Source: Deltaproteobacteria bacterium (GTDB lineage Bacteria; Desulfobacterota; Desulfobacteria; Desulfobacterales; ETH-SRB1). Taken from it: 64,000 nucleotides of DNA. The notes beneath the pieces are model-generated. The model worked only from the letters and a program-made list of their open reading frames with translations. It did not search any database and was not told where the DNA came from. The stretch spans positions 1 through 64,000 of the forward strand of contig JAJSZT010000010.1 in the NCBI GenBank assembly GCA_030272815.1. Reading direction: 5' to 3'. A program made the position numbers and the translations under genes. How positions within the stretch are numbered: position 1 is the stretch's first letter; the number at the start of each line of letters is the position of its first letter. Positions 24,301 to 39,300 of this stretch are shown here, one piece after another.

Positions 24301-27300
24301 GGTGGCATCTCTGGCAGGAGGGATCGGTGCCGGTGCCGGCGCTGTGACCATAAGCAAGAACACGGTCGAAGACACGGTGCGTGCATTCGTGCGTGGATCG
24401 ACAGTAGTCGCCGGAAATGGTGACATCACCATAGAAGCGATGTCGACACCGACGATCGAAACAGTTGCCGTTACAGTTGGTGTGGCTGCGGGGATTGGGG
24501 TTAGTGTGGTCGTTGTAACAGCCGAAGAAGATATCCAAAGCACGGTTAACGCTATTGTTGATTCGTCCACGTTGACAGCCGAGCAAGGCAATGTGTTGGT
24601 TAGCGCTGAAGCGGCAGCCGATGCAGATCCGGATGTTGTTGGCGTGAGTGTATCAGGCGGTTTGTCCGTTGGCGTCATCAACTATACGTCGACCATTGGC
24701 GGATCAACCAACGCCTATGTAACGGGTGAAGCCAGTACCATCAGCGCCGGACAGATCGATATCACCGCCACGGATACGAACAGGGCGACGCCGGATATTA
24801 CCCAGGTCAATGTCAGTCTTCTGACTGTTGGGGTCATTAATGCGACGCCATCCATCAGCAGGGATACCCGGGCATACGTGGATAAACAAGCTTCACTGGA
24901 TGCCGGTACCAACGATATCACGTTAAAGGCGGATTCCTCGTCCACTATTAATAGTTCCGTGACGGATGTTTCGATTGGTTTAGTGACGGTCGGTGAGATG
25001 GCGCTTGGCGGCACAATCACCTCTGATACTGAAGCTTGCATCGAAGATGACGCCAGCATTACAGCCGGCAACTTGAAAGTTTTAGCCTTTGCAGACAATA
25101 AAGCCACCACAAATCTTTTGGCCGTTTCCGTCGGTTTGGTCGGTGCCGTGGGCAACGCCACCAGTAATGCAACGCTTAACGCCGATACCGAAGCGAAAAT
25201 TGCAGGTGCGGATATAGATGTTGCCAATAATATCGAAATTACAAGCGAGTCCGCTGCAGAGGCGATTTCGGAGATTAATAGTGGTTCAGGCGGTATTTTC
25301 GTGGGTGTCATGGACGCAACAGCCACGGCAGAGAGTTTAGGCGTGACCCGGTCTTATATTGGAAATGGTGCGACGATTGATGGCTCCACTCAGATTGATA
25401 TTAAAGCGACTGTGCTGGGTTCGACGGCTGATTCCGATATCGTGGTGGGAACAGGAGCTGCCATTTCCGTAGCGGTATCCAAAGCGGTGGCCAACAGCAG
25501 GCCGACGTGTGAAGCCTATATTGGCAGCAGTGTGACTATTGGGGCAGATTCGCCTGTGGGCAATATTGATATTGACGCCATCGGCCAGGGTGAGGCGGAT
25601 GCCTACTCCTGGGCGGGCGGGGGTGGCTTGGTGCAGGTTGGTGAGCCCAATGCCGATGCGGATTATGATCCCACCGTTAACGCCTATATCGGTAGCAGTA
25701 CCAGTATTGCGGCCACCGGCGATGTCACGGTGGATGCCCTGTTGTACGATACACCTGCCGGTGACTTGCCCAGTGATGAAATTACATCCGTCACTGCCAG
25801 TGACGATACCATTGCTTTTAATTTTCCGTTGCAGACTGGTGACTCGGTCACCTATGTGGCCGATGGTACTGCTATCGCTGGGCTTACCGATGGGCGTGAG
25901 TACAATATTCTCGTGCAAAGTCCGGGTTCAACCATCCGTCTTGGTAATCAGTTCGATGCCGATGGTGTGGTTGATCCGGATACTAATATTATCACCTTCA
26001 ACAGTGCCCATAACTTCGAGCGGGGCGACGTGGTCAAGTACGATCCCGGTTCCGCCAGCCTTTCCATTCTGGAGGACTGGCAGAACATAGATCCCACTTC
26101 GTCCGATCAGGTGTTCTATGTGCGGCTGGTGGAGGCTACCAGAGACAGCAACAATAACCCTGTTTATGATAATTTCAAAATCCGCTTGGAAGCGGACAGC
26201 AATAAACAGAATCAAACTGAAGAAGATTTGCTGCAAACTGTAGAATCACTTGATAACAGTACTAATGTGATCACCATCAGCGGGTACAATTTCGATAATG
26301 GTGATGTGGTGACCTATAACACTTCCAAGATAGGTCAGTTTACCCTGGAATCCGTGGATGTCACCGTGGGTACGGAAACCGTTGATCTTGGTGACGGGGA
26401 AAGTAAAACAGTACCAGCGGTGACTGGCAATGACAGCAACGCTAATAACATTTTTATTGCCGGTCATGGCTTTGAAAGTGGTGATGCGGTGCTTTATCGC
26501 AACCTCGGTGATGGCGCGGATGTTACCTATTTGAGTAGCGGTGAAACTTATTATGTGATCAAGGTCAGTGATGACGAAATCCAGTTGGCAAGCAGTTATG
26601 TTAATGCCGTAGGTGATTCATCAGCGGACCCGAAGATTCCCGTAACACCCATTGCTATTAATGCTTCAACGATCGCCAATGACCTGCTGGGTCTGCATGT
26701 CCTGGAAAGCTCCTATGATAATCTGGAGAGCGGAAGAGCCTACTACGTAATAGATTCTACTGCCAATACATTCAAGCTGTCTGAGACTCGTGGCGGTCCA
26801 GCAATAGATCTGGATGATACCCATCGTGTGGGTACGCATAAATTTGGTGAACTCGGGCTGGATCTGAAACACATAAACACGCCGGATACCATCCAAACCA
26901 TGTATCTGGATTTCTCTTCTAATTTTACCGATACGGCATCGGTCTACCATAAATTTGCAGGGCCGGGCGGTGCTTCCCTTAGTACCGTGTCACCGCCTTC
27001 CGGTGATGGTAAGTCCGGGGCATCGGCTATTGTGGGCAGCGGTGGTGTCGTCAATGTCGGCGGACCGGATGGTAAGATGACATCAACGCCAACTGTCGAG
27101 GCTCACATCTCCGCCACCAGCCTGATTGCTGGAGGGAGTGTCAAGATTAACGCGGAAGCCAATACTGACGTGACCTCCAATGGTGATATGGCCGGGGGTG
27201 GTTTGATTGATGTGGCCCTGGCGGAATCGGAAACTCTGGTGACTTCGGCCAATACCTCCGCTTATGTAGGCGATGATGCGGTGATCGTGGCCGGAGAAGA

Positions 27301-30300
27301 CATCATCATAAAGGTTGAGTCTGATCACAGTGTGGAGTCCAAGGCGACTTCAGACGGCGGCGGCTTTATAACAGTTAAACAAGCCGATACCTCCGCAAAA
27401 TTAACGTATACCAATGATGCTTACGTCGGTGAAAATGCTCGTATTACTGCCGGTGATGCTATTGGTATCTATGCCAATTCTTCTGCCGTTGGCAGTTCGG
27501 ATTCCTATACCGAGGCATGGGGTGCCGGTGCGTTTGCTGACTCTGATAATGATCACGACAATGATGATGCTGGTGTACATATCACCGCGACTACACAAAC
27601 ACGGGTTCTGGACGGTGCCAATATCACGGCTGACTCCATCGATATCAAGGCAAAAGTGGACAATATTTACGGTAATTCCTATGCCTATGCCAAGGCCATC
27701 AATCCGATACTGTTTGGCGTGGCCACCGCGTACGCAGATTCGGTGGTGGGTATCGATTCCAATGTCTATACCTATATTGGCATCGACGAGCCCACTGCCA
27801 GAACCGTATTAACCGGATATCGCGGTATTGATATTGCGGCGGATACCGGGTCCGTTACCCGGGATCGAGATGGTGATGTACTGGCAGTGGCATTAATTCC
27901 ACCACAGGACTTCGATCAGGCAGGCAATTTAAATACTTCCTACACAGTTGACGCCAGTAGGGATGTACTGGTCTATGTGGGGGCGCGAGATGATGCTCGT
28001 GCCGGTGGCGGCGAGGCCACATTTACCACAACTTCCAGCAGCGGCAGTGGTGGCACCGGGTTGCAAAATGGCACCGGCCTCAGTGGATATGATAATGCCA
28101 GCGACAACCCGGCTCTGGCCTTGTACGTTGATGCAAACGGTGGGGCCATCACCTGGGACTCAGATGTAGTGGTGTTGGGCGGTATTAAAGGTGGGCCTGA
28201 GCTGGTGATCGATGATACCGGCAAGATTGTTAGCCTGAATAACGTCTCGGTATGGGATGATGCGGGCCTGACCAGTGCTCTCGGCGAGGGGTCTACCATT
28301 ACAGGCGGTGACTACTATGTCAAAGTGATTAACGAAGGTTATGCTGACATTGTGTTCCGCAGTTATGGCAGTACGATTACCAATGAAGAACTGCACAATG
28401 GCACCCCGCGCTGGCCACAGATTCTGTTCCGGGACAACCTGGATGATACGTATATAATCGATCATTCCGCGAACGATATGCACCTGGTGGAGGTGGATAT
28501 CATCTACCGTGGCGTCGATAAACCCCTGGTGCAGATCGATACCACCCAGAACAATGGTGCCTTCGACAGTAGTGATGGCAGCAGTGATTTCAGCTTCGAT
28601 GTGCGCTACAGTCTGTCACCCTGGCCGACCATCGTCGATATCCAGAAGCATGGTACCGCCACAGATATTTACAATGACGGCAAAATCGTCAATCCCATCG
28701 GCTGGACCCGTATCTTTAATGAACAGGGCGATATTCTGTCCGACGTAAGCACGGCATTCATTGAAACCAATGTGCTGGATATCGAAGCCACCCAGGGACA
28801 TATCGGCGGGAATGGGGATAATAATGGCAGTGACAGCCAGCGCGTCAATGTGCAACTGGTCAGAAGCGAAATCGTTCCGGAATTTACGGGAGATCCTACG
28901 GGCAACCGCATAGAAGCTATCAATGCATTGGCGGGTAAGGATGCGTACCTGAGCCTGCAGGTACTGGATCGGGTTCCGGAAGATTCTTCCTTAACGTCAA
29001 TTACGGTCCAGATAGATTCAGTCGTTGCCGGCGATGATGTCAATCTGGAGTTGGAAGACAGCCTGTTCCAGAGCGGTTCTGCGACGCCGGGTTACGTGGA
29101 TGTGTTCGTTTCTGAGTCGGGCAGTCACTATGATATCAGCAACCATTTCAAGCCCGATCAGGGTAGCACAACCAATCTGGATCCGGCCGCCTATGTGGGC
29201 AGCGGCAGCGCTATAGATACCTACTATAAATTCAGCCTCACTGCCGCCATTCAGGATCGCGGCGAGCTGGTACCGTTCAAGAGCACCGACGTTACGGCTT
29301 TTACAGTTAACATGAACCGCGATAGTGTCAGTTCGGCAACGGCGGGTCTCATCGCCGGTAGCGCGGAAGATTCGGTGGGTGGCGATATTATTGTCGCAGC
29401 CACCGGCAGTGCAAGCGAAGATCCGTTTATCGATATCGAAGCCATTAGTAACATTTTGGGCACCGGCCATATCGACATCGATACCGATGCCAATATACTT
29501 CTCACTGAATTTGCCGGTGATATGCGGGTGGGCGATATCATTTCCCGCTACCGCAATGTCACGCTGGTGTCACCGGGATCTATCCTGGATATCAACAGCA
29601 ATGTCAATGGCGGCACTGGTGATGCGGCGGCTGATGTCACCGGTACCATTATCACCATGACGGCCCAGAACGGCAGCATCGGAACCGATGACAACTTCCT
29701 GGAAATCGATTCCTCCTACCGCACCAGTGGTTACCTGAGGGCAACGGCGGAAACCAATATTCGCATCGAGGAAAAGGACAACAATGAATCCTTCTCCACC
29801 GACAAAAGCCTCAACGTAGACCGGGTGGTGTCCAACAGTGGTGATGTCACCCTAACCACGGAAAACGGCTCCATCCTCGACGCTCGCGGTGACACCGATG
29901 CGAACATTTTAGGCCAGACGATTGACCTGGATGCAAACGGCACCGGCGCCAGCATCGGTGAAAGCGCCAACGATCTGGAGATCGACTCTCGCATCGGATC
30001 ACCCGAGAACACCGACGACGTCGGTCTCGAGGCCACGAACAACATCTACCTCACCGAGACCGACGGAAACCTTCGTTTGGTTCTGGCTCACACCTATGAA
30101 GGCGACATCCGGCTCACGGTCAGGGAATCCCCGCGCATTGACTCTGTTGGCGAGGACCTGCTTCTCCTTGCCTCTGGGGATGCACTCTTCGCCGAGGCCA
30201 ACGGTAACACTCTGCCCGGGAATCATGACGACTCACCGCGCGACGTGCCGCACGGCCAGATCTTCGCCGAGAATGGCTCCGTGCTGCTGCGGGTCGGCGA

Positions 30301-33300
30301 CGACATAGACCTGCATCAGAACAGCGAGATCTTCGCTGCCGATAACATCAATATCTATGGTGACGTCTCGGCGGAGGATGAGGTTATCAAATCGCTCGTG
30401 AACCTGGATGCGGACTACGGCACCACCATGCTGCTGCGCGGCCGCATCATCGCCGGCGCCGACGTCACGCCGGGCAGCCAGTTAGGCGGCAGCCCCGTGG
30501 GCAGCGCGCTTCCGACCCTGACAGCGCCGGCGTTCCTGACACAGATCTGGGGCAATACCGACGTCGATACTTTCCAGTTCGGCGACGAGAGCGGCAGCGA
30601 TGGCACCACCACGCAGGGTAGTCCAGGCTACATCTTCCTAGGTTCCAAGACCCGGGCTTATGGGAGCCAGGACCTGGATCCAAACAATCCGGACGGCGAG
30701 GACCGCTTCTTCGTCTACTACCTGCAGGATACGACCACACAAACCGGACCCAACGTAATTACAGATGCCGAGCACACCCTCACCCTCGACGGTCAGGCCG
30801 ACACGGATTACTACGAAGTATACACCCTAGGCAGCAACAGCGACATCGATGAGCGCAACAATGTAATCAATGTGCTTGACACCGGCCTTTCCAATGACGG
30901 CGTCGACGAACTGACCGTCTTCGGGTTCAATAACCTCGATCCCAACGCCAACGGTGATGATGAATTCGGCAACAATCTGCCGACCGATGATGTCTTCCTG
31001 CTGCGCCGGGCAGCTTTCCTGCCGAATGAGGAGGCCGACCGGCCGGGTTATGTCGCGATGCTGCACGGCCAGCCGGACACCTATCTCGATACCATTGAAG
31101 GGAATGAGCCTTCCGACGAAGTCATCCGAGTCAATTACGATACCGCCCTGAACGGCCGGGTCAGAGTCCTCGGGTTTGGCGGCAACGATGCCTTCTATTC
31201 AGACGATACGACCGCCATTGTTTCTCTCCAGGGCGGGTTGGGCGACGACACCTTCCAGATCGGCCAGATCTTCGGCGACAAGCGCGATCAGGCAGAAGGC
31301 AAGCTGCTCGAGCAAGATGTCTTCTCCGATCTCGTGGCGACCACCCGCGGCTGGCTGAGCCCGGGCATCAGCGCGCCATTGGTCGCCCAAGGTGGCACCG
31401 GCAACGACGAGTTTACCGTCTATTCGAACCAGTCCGAGCTGCGTCTCGAAGGCGACGACGATAACGACCTGTTCATCGTGCGTGCCTTCGCGATCGCCGC
31501 TGTCGCCAATCAGGACTGGAACGACGATGGAAACATCGACGCCGATGACCTGCCGGCAGTGGACGAAGACACCAATATGGATGGTGTGATCAATTTCGCT
31601 GACGCCGACTCCACGCCGGATGACTGGACCGATGATACGATCGTACTGGACGAAGACGGTGTCGCAGTGCCGATCATCGGGCTTGGCTTCTCAGTTGCCC
31701 GGGCGCCGGACATTCGGTGCGGCGGTGGCGAGGATGAGGTGCAGTACAATGTGAATGCGCCGGTCTCGGTTGAAGGCGGCACGGGCTTTGACAAGCTGGT
31801 GATCCTCGCGACGGAATTTGCCGATGACATTGCCATCACCGAAAGTGGCATCTTTGGTACCGGCCTCAATGTCCGTTACTCGACGATTGAAGTGGTCGAA
31901 ATCGATGGCCTTGAGGGCGATGACGAATTCTTCGTTCAGTCGACGGCGTTCGGCGTTGCTTATCGGGTCATCGGCGGCCTCGGTTCCGATACCATCAACG
32001 TCGCTGGCGACGTGACAGAAGACATCGTCACCCGCGAGTTGGAAGGAGTCTCAGGCGCGGTCGATCACCTCGTGACGTCGGATGACCCGCTGTATGACGG
32101 CGTGCTGGTCGACGGGTTCGATTACAACGTTGCGACTGAAGAAGAAGGCATTGTCGTCATCGACGAGTCGGGCGGCTTCACCGCGGTTCGCGAAGGCAGA
32201 CCGGTTGAAGAGGACTCCTATACGGTAAAACTGGCAGTCCAGCCACTGCCGGGGCAGGTCGTCTACGTCACGGTTTCAGCGGCGCGCTCGCCGCAGGAAG
32301 AAGCGGACAATACGCTGATTCACGAGGAGTCCTATCTTCCCAATGGTGAGGGGGATACTATTTGGCTCAGCACAAGTTCGCCCAACAATCCGCAATACCC
32401 TGATTTCCAGCGCGAAATCACCGTCAATGGCCCCCCCGCGGAAACCGTCAACAATCGCGCACTGGTGCTGACCTTCGACCATGACAACTGGGATAATGTG
32501 CAGACGGTTTATGTGTTCTCGCCGAATGATCCGCGCGCCGAAGGCGACCGCGTGGTGGTTGTCCAGCACAGCGTGATTTCGGACGTGAGTGGCGTCGCGC
32601 CGGCGGATATGCAGGCCGACTATGTCGATCCCTTCGATGCGGCGGACGTGCGCAATGTCGAAGTTCTCGTTCGCGACAATGACACACCGGGCTTTTATGT
32701 GACCGAGGTGGAACCGGGTACCTCGACAGAGGATATGCGCACGCTGGTGATCGAAGGTGACAGCACCACCCAACTGACGGACGAAATCCTCGTACAGCTT
32801 GCCAAGGCACCGGCCAATAACGTCGTTGTCAGGCTGTTCCTCGACGAGGACAGCGACGAAGATATCGAACTCATTGATGTCGATGATCTGACGGATAGTG
32901 ATGATCGCATGTTCAAAGGTGCCGACGGCTACTGGCGGATCCAGTTCGATAACACCACCCCCACCTGGGAATGGGATAATCCGGTCCGCGTCGGCATCCA
33001 GGCGCGTGATGATGCGACACGCGAAGATCCTGCGACGGCGGTGATTTTCTTCGAGCGCGATGATGATCTTACGACGGACGCCAATTACGTCTTCCCAAAC
33101 CTGCGCTCCGGACCGGGCCTGCTCGATGTCGAGGTGATTGACAACGAAACCGCCGGCGCGGTAGTGATTGAGAGCGAGGGCAACACCCTGCTCAACGCCG
33201 ACGGCTCGGATACCGACGACTATAGCCTGCGGCTGACTAAGGAGCCCGAGGCAGACGTCGATATCGCCATCCTGACCGACGGCCTGGCGGACGTCGTCAG

Positions 33301-36300
33301 CATTGATGGCAATCCAGTTGCGCCCACGGATTATGAAATTATCGGCGGCCAGCGCCCGATTGAGATCTTCGAAGGCAGCCTGATATTCGAGAATGTCGGT
33401 GGCTCTGGCCGGATCACCCGCGGCTCGGGCGCCGATGTCGGCAGCTTCATCAGCGAAGGCTTCACCGTGGGGCAGAACATCCGCATCGGCGGCTCCGGCG
33501 TGGATTACGACGGAGACTACTTTGTCACGTCGGTCACCCATACGATTATGACCGTCGATCTGCCCTTCGGCGTTGCGGGCCCGGTCGAGGTGCTTGACAC
33601 GGCTACCCTGTCCGATCTGGCGGACATCGGCACATTCACCGGCGAGGTTGAGTTCTCGATCGTCGAGGAAAACGGTGTCGACACCTACCGGATGACGATC
33701 ACCGGGCTCGCAAACGAGGATGCCGGCTGGCTGGCCAATCGCTTTCTCGAAGGCCAGCGCATCCGCATCGACGGTCCGCTCAATCCGGGCGATTACAAGA
33801 TCGCCGTCATTCGGGGTGAGAACGACACCAAGGACGATACCATCCAGTTCACGGTCGAAAACACCGGCAGCTTCGCAGAAGGTACCGAAACCGTTACCGT
33901 TGCGCGGACTGCGGCGGTGGCTACCTTCGTTCCGGGCGAGTATTGGATGCAGCAGACGATCGAACTGAGGGCCGACGTCAACTACGAAGTGCCGATCACC
34001 CGCGAGGGCGTGAAGGTCTTCCCGGTCCAGGGCCACTACCTGTCGAAGCTGCGCGGCCCGCTTGCGGTCGAGGGAGGCCCCACGGGTGCCGATCGCTCGC
34101 TGCAGAACGGCCTGAAACTGCCTGGCGAGGCGGACGACTACCTGATCGCCATTGGCGCTCAGCCGCCCGAATCGCAGCAGATCGATGTGCTCAACATCTT
34201 CAACGACACCAGCAAGGAAGACGTTAATGGGACGATGGATCAAACCACGCTCCGTGGTTTCAACATGGCCGATGATCTCGATTTCGGCGCTCTCGGTGCC
34301 GGCGTGTTCGGTGAGAGCGGCTTCTTCCCCGGGGGTATCAGCTTCGGAAAGGTCAGCTTCGGCGTGTCCGGCTTCGGCACCGATGCCAACCAGAGCACCA
34401 TCGAGGTGATGAACCTGCTGCTGGGTGAAGGCAACGACAGTCTCGACATTCAGGGCACACTCGATCCCGCGCCGTCTGTTCAAGTGACCAATGATTTCGA
34501 GTTCACCCCCGATAGCGGTAGTGATGGCGGAACCATCGTCCGCGAAGACTTCGACTGGAAGGCCGTGGGCTTCCTGGCCGGTCAGACCGTGACGATCGAC
34601 AGCGTGACCGGAGAATGGACGGTGGTGGAGATCAATGACGCGATCCCGCCTGGCGAGACTTCGCCCGATCCGAACGACAACTCGATTCTGGTTCTGAGCG
34701 GTCCTGCACTGCCCGATATCGACGGTGTGCAAACCATCACGGCATTCGATCAAGACGTGATCACCATCGACGCGGTCGTGGATGTTGTTGAAACCACCGC
34801 CGGTGGCGTCGTGAGCCGCACCAGCGGATCCTGGATTACCGACGGCTTTGACGTCGGCGACCTCGTTTCCATCGACGGTGATTTCAATCAGGATGAATAC
34901 CTCGTTGCCGAGGCGACCGCGACACACATGACGCTGGTCTGCAAGCAGCTCGCCCCGGTCTCTGATGCGACGCGCACGATCAACAATATCACTGACGCTT
35001 CGTCGGTAACCGAGGATGTGACGATCGATCCCAGTTATACCGGTGGCATCGTGAAGCGTGAAAGCGGCTCGTGGATCGATGAAGGCTACCTTGAAGGTCA
35101 CCTTGTCACCATGATTGACGGAAACGGCAAGCGTGATTTCCGGATCAATGAGATCTCCGATGACGGCCTGTCCCTGACGCTTGAAGGTGTGGCTCTTCCT
35201 GATGAAATCGATGTTACGAAATCATTCTATGTCCAGGGTGTACACGGCGGCCTCACCGTTGTGCACGGCGGCGGCAACTTCAAGCTTCAAACCGAAGGCG
35301 ATATGAACGTCGACAGCACCAACCCTGACGGCTTTGCGGTGACCCGCCTTGACGGTCGCGACTGGGCAAAGGACCGTTACGAAATCGGCCAGATCATCCA
35401 GCTTGAAGGCGAAACTTACACCCGCGAGATTCTGGATATCGTGGATACGATGCTGACGCCGCCGGAAAACGCTGCGCTGACCTGGGGCGACGGCGGCACC
35501 CTGATCCTCAGCGTTCCGCTGCGTATCGGTGGCACCGTGCTTGCCGATGGCGATTACCTGGGCGAGGAAGACAACGCGCTGGCACAGCATGTTACGGAAC
35601 CGCTGAAAACAGAAGTTTCGGAACTGATGGATATCGCTACTGATACCATCACCCGCAGTGGTGGCGACTGGTCAGATGCCGGCTTCTATGTCGGCCAGAC
35701 AGTTTACATCAGCGAGTATGCCGGGCCGTTCACGGTCACGGCACTTGATGGCGGTAAAATGACATTGTTCGATGTCGCACTGACACCGCAAACGGGCGTT
35801 GAGCTGACCGTCTTCGGATTTGATCAAACGCTGAACGGCGGCGAACGTGTGGGTGGTGATCACATCGTCATCACCAGCAGTGCCGGTCCGGACTCACCGC
35901 TGGTGGTTTATGGCGACACCTCGCAGGACGGCATGTGCTACAGCGGCGAAACCTTCAGCGTACTCGGCCTGGAGCTTGGTGAGAAACCGTTCGATTCGTT
36001 CCCCGAGCTGACCGACGAAGAGAATGAGGATGACGAATGGGTCTTCCCGCTCGCCAACCCGTTCGATCTGCACGGTAACGACGTCATCGATGCCCGCGCC
36101 CTGTTCGCCGATGTCGAGCCTGGCAGTCTGCCAAGCGTCGGCTTCACAGCCTATGGCGGCGCGGGCAACGACACCATTATCGGCAGCCAGGCCGGCGACC
36201 ATCTCGCTGGCGGCTCGGGCGATGACCTGATCATCGGCAATCGCGGCGTGGATCACATCTACGGCGATTCGGGCGTCAACGTCAACATCTTCAACCGGGC

Positions 36301-39300
36301 GTTGACGATCAGCGTGGTGAACGCCAGCCCGAAGCCGACGATCGACGTGGACCTGATCAACTTCATTAACAACGGCACGACGATCGAGCCGTACGCCTCG
36401 TTGGTGTGTGATGACCTCACCGCAGGGCGCGACGTAATCTGGGGCGACGGGCCGTACACCATTCTCGACGGCCCGGAATACGTCTACGACGACGTGATCT
36501 TCGGCGACCACGGCGAGGTTGTGCAGTACGTCTTCGATCCCAACCTGCCGAATCCCCCGGACGTGCCCGGTGCGCTGCAGAAGATCCAGACGACGACGCT
36601 GGACTCGATCCTCGAGATCAACTCGCTCGAGCTGCAGAACGGCGACGACGACGTGATCTTCGGTCACCTGGGCCGCGACATCCTCATCGGCGGCGCCAAC
36701 CGGCTTGTAGATGATGTCCGGGGTGGAGACGATATCGACGGCGGCACCGGAGAGGACTTCATCTTTGGCGACAACGTCGGGCTCGAGCACCGGCCTGATA
36801 GCGCCGATCCGCGCAATCAGGATCCGCGGATCCGCCAGCTTGTCGAGTCCTTCATCTACAACAGCGACGGCAGCAACAACACCGATGCCGGAACACCGTT
36901 CGCCGACCCGCGCATTGATGGTGCATCGTGGGCGGAGTTTGAGGTCACCGACCTCCATCATACGCTGGAACTGCAGACTGCCGGCGACCGCAGCTTCGGC
37001 AATGACTACATCGCAGGCGGCGCTGACGAGGATCTTATCTTCGGCCAACTCGGTGACGATATCATCCAGGGCGACGGCTCGATCCTCGGCAAGATAGACG
37101 ATGGAAGCCCGGTGGGTGCGTGGCGTCTGGCCGACGGCAAGCTCGAGGTCCATGCTTCGTTCGAAGCCAAGGCAACGGACGGCGATGACTATATCGAAGG
37201 TAATGCCGGCAACGACATCATCTTCGGCAACCTGGGGCAGGACGACATCATCGGCGGCAGCTCGAGCGTGTTCAGCCTGGTGACACCGGAACAGCGGCCC
37301 GACGGCGAGGACATCATCTTTGGTGGCGCCGGGCTCCGCATCGACCGCAACGAGCTTGGCGAGGGCGGGGACTCCGTCCAGAGTCAGATTGCCGAGCATG
37401 CCTTTGATGCCGACCATATTTTCGGCGACAACGCCAACATCTTCCCGCTGGTCGACGCAGCAGGCAACTTCCTGGAGTTTGCTTACGACCAGAATCCAGA
37501 CATCGGCTCCGACCCGGCCAGCCCCTATGCGCCCCAAGATCGGGGTACGCTACGGGTGATCCCGCGGGCCTTCGTCCTGTTGGACTACACCCCGGGCGAC
37601 GATGGCGCCCAGGGCACCATCGGCGGCTCTGACGTGATCATGGGCGAGGACAGTGACGACGTCATCCACGGCATGCTACGGAACGACATCCTTTACGGCG
37701 ACGGCTGGGATGACGACATCTACGGCGGCACAGGGCACGACAAGATCTTTGGCGGCAGCGGCGAGGACGGCATCCTGGGCGATGACGGTCTGATCAAGAC
37801 CAGCCGTAACAGCATCGCGGACCCTCTGTGGGGCACGGAGGCGCAGGGTGAGAAGGAGCTCGGCATCCCCAGTTGGGACACGGCTAAGTTTATCGGGGCA
37901 GTCGTCGACATCACCAACCTGCTCAAGAAGACCGCCGACCTGACCGTGGGCGATGGCGTGGTTTCCACCTGGGAGAATGGTGGCTACGACATCGTCTACG
38001 GCGGCCTCGGCGACGACTTTATCCACGGCGGCGCGAACGACGATGCTATCTCGGGCGCCGAAGCCCTGCCCGAGTTCTACCACGATACCCGGGCGATCAC
38101 CCTCCGGCCGTTCCAGCACGACGTGATGACTGGCAAGCTCGACTTCTACGATGCCGATAACCCGTGGAAAAAGATCGACTTTGACGACAACAACGACGGT
38201 GTGGTGGACCGTCAGTTCCTGCTCAACTTCGAAACCTTCGATGCCAATGGCCGGCTGATCGAAGACGGCAAGGACTGGATCTTCGGCGACCTGGGCAACG
38301 ACGCCATGTTCGGCGGCACGGGGCGCGATCGCCTGTTTGGGGGCGCCGGGAACGACTACCTGCAGGCCGACGACAATCTGGATACCGAAGGTCCGGACCG
38401 TGATGATCCCCAAGCCAACATCGTGGCCGGGGCCAACACCGTGGCCGATGACGGCCACCCGGAGGTGTTCGAGAAGACAGGAGGTATCGGCGACTGGGCG
38501 TATGGCGGCGGCGGCCTCGACGTGCTGATCGCCAACACCGGCGCCGACCGTTTGTTCGACTGGACGGGCGAGTTTAACAGCTTCATCGTGCCGTTCTCGC
38601 AGTTTGGCTCGCCCACCGTTAACCGCCTAGCCCCGACACCGGCCGTCAAGGAGTTGCTGCTCGCGCTGGGGTTTGCCGGCGGCGCTGATCCGGACCTGGT
38701 CAATCCGGACGGCGAGATCAACCTTGTCACGCCGAGAGATCCGGAGTGGAACGAGCAGCACGGAGGGCCGCGGGATTTCCAGGCTCGCAAAGGCTTCACG
38801 GACTACGACACTGCGGGCGGCAAAGAGAACGACAGGCTGCGCGCGCCGCTTCAGACCGCGCATGGCAGCACGCCGGTTGGCGTTGGGACCGGTGTTATCC
38901 CGCCCACTGTTCAGATCGAGAAGGCGATTAATGCGACCGATCCCTTTGCCCCGACCCCGGAAGAAGACGCGGACGTAACGCCCCGACAGCTCATGGTCGG
39001 GGAGGAGGTTGTCTGGACCTATCTGGTGACCAACAACGGTACGGAGCCTCTTGACATCACCGGGATTAGTGACAACGCCGGAACGCCCTATGATCCGAAC
39101 GACGATTTCACGCCGGAGTTGATCAGCAACGGTAATGGAGATGGGCTGTTGGACCTTGGAGAAATCTGGCTGTACACCTCGGAAGGCGAGATCAGCTATC
39201 AGGTGCAGGCCGGGCCGTATAAGAACGTCGCGTATGTGGAGGCCGTCAGCACGGTGGCTCCTGACGTGTCAGTCTCGTGCTTCGACGAGAACCATCACGT

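Noticed and set aside
32276-35101. 941-codon open frame on the minus strand inside the giant gene
   Set aside because: It is antisense to a GC-rich, Asp/Gly-rich repeat region whose codon bias leaves few stops on the other strand. The translation has no family likeness or domain pattern.
35894-37537. 547-codon open frame on the minus strand
   Set aside because: It mirrors the RTX-like repeats (GGxGxD codons read backwards). It is a shadow, not a gene.
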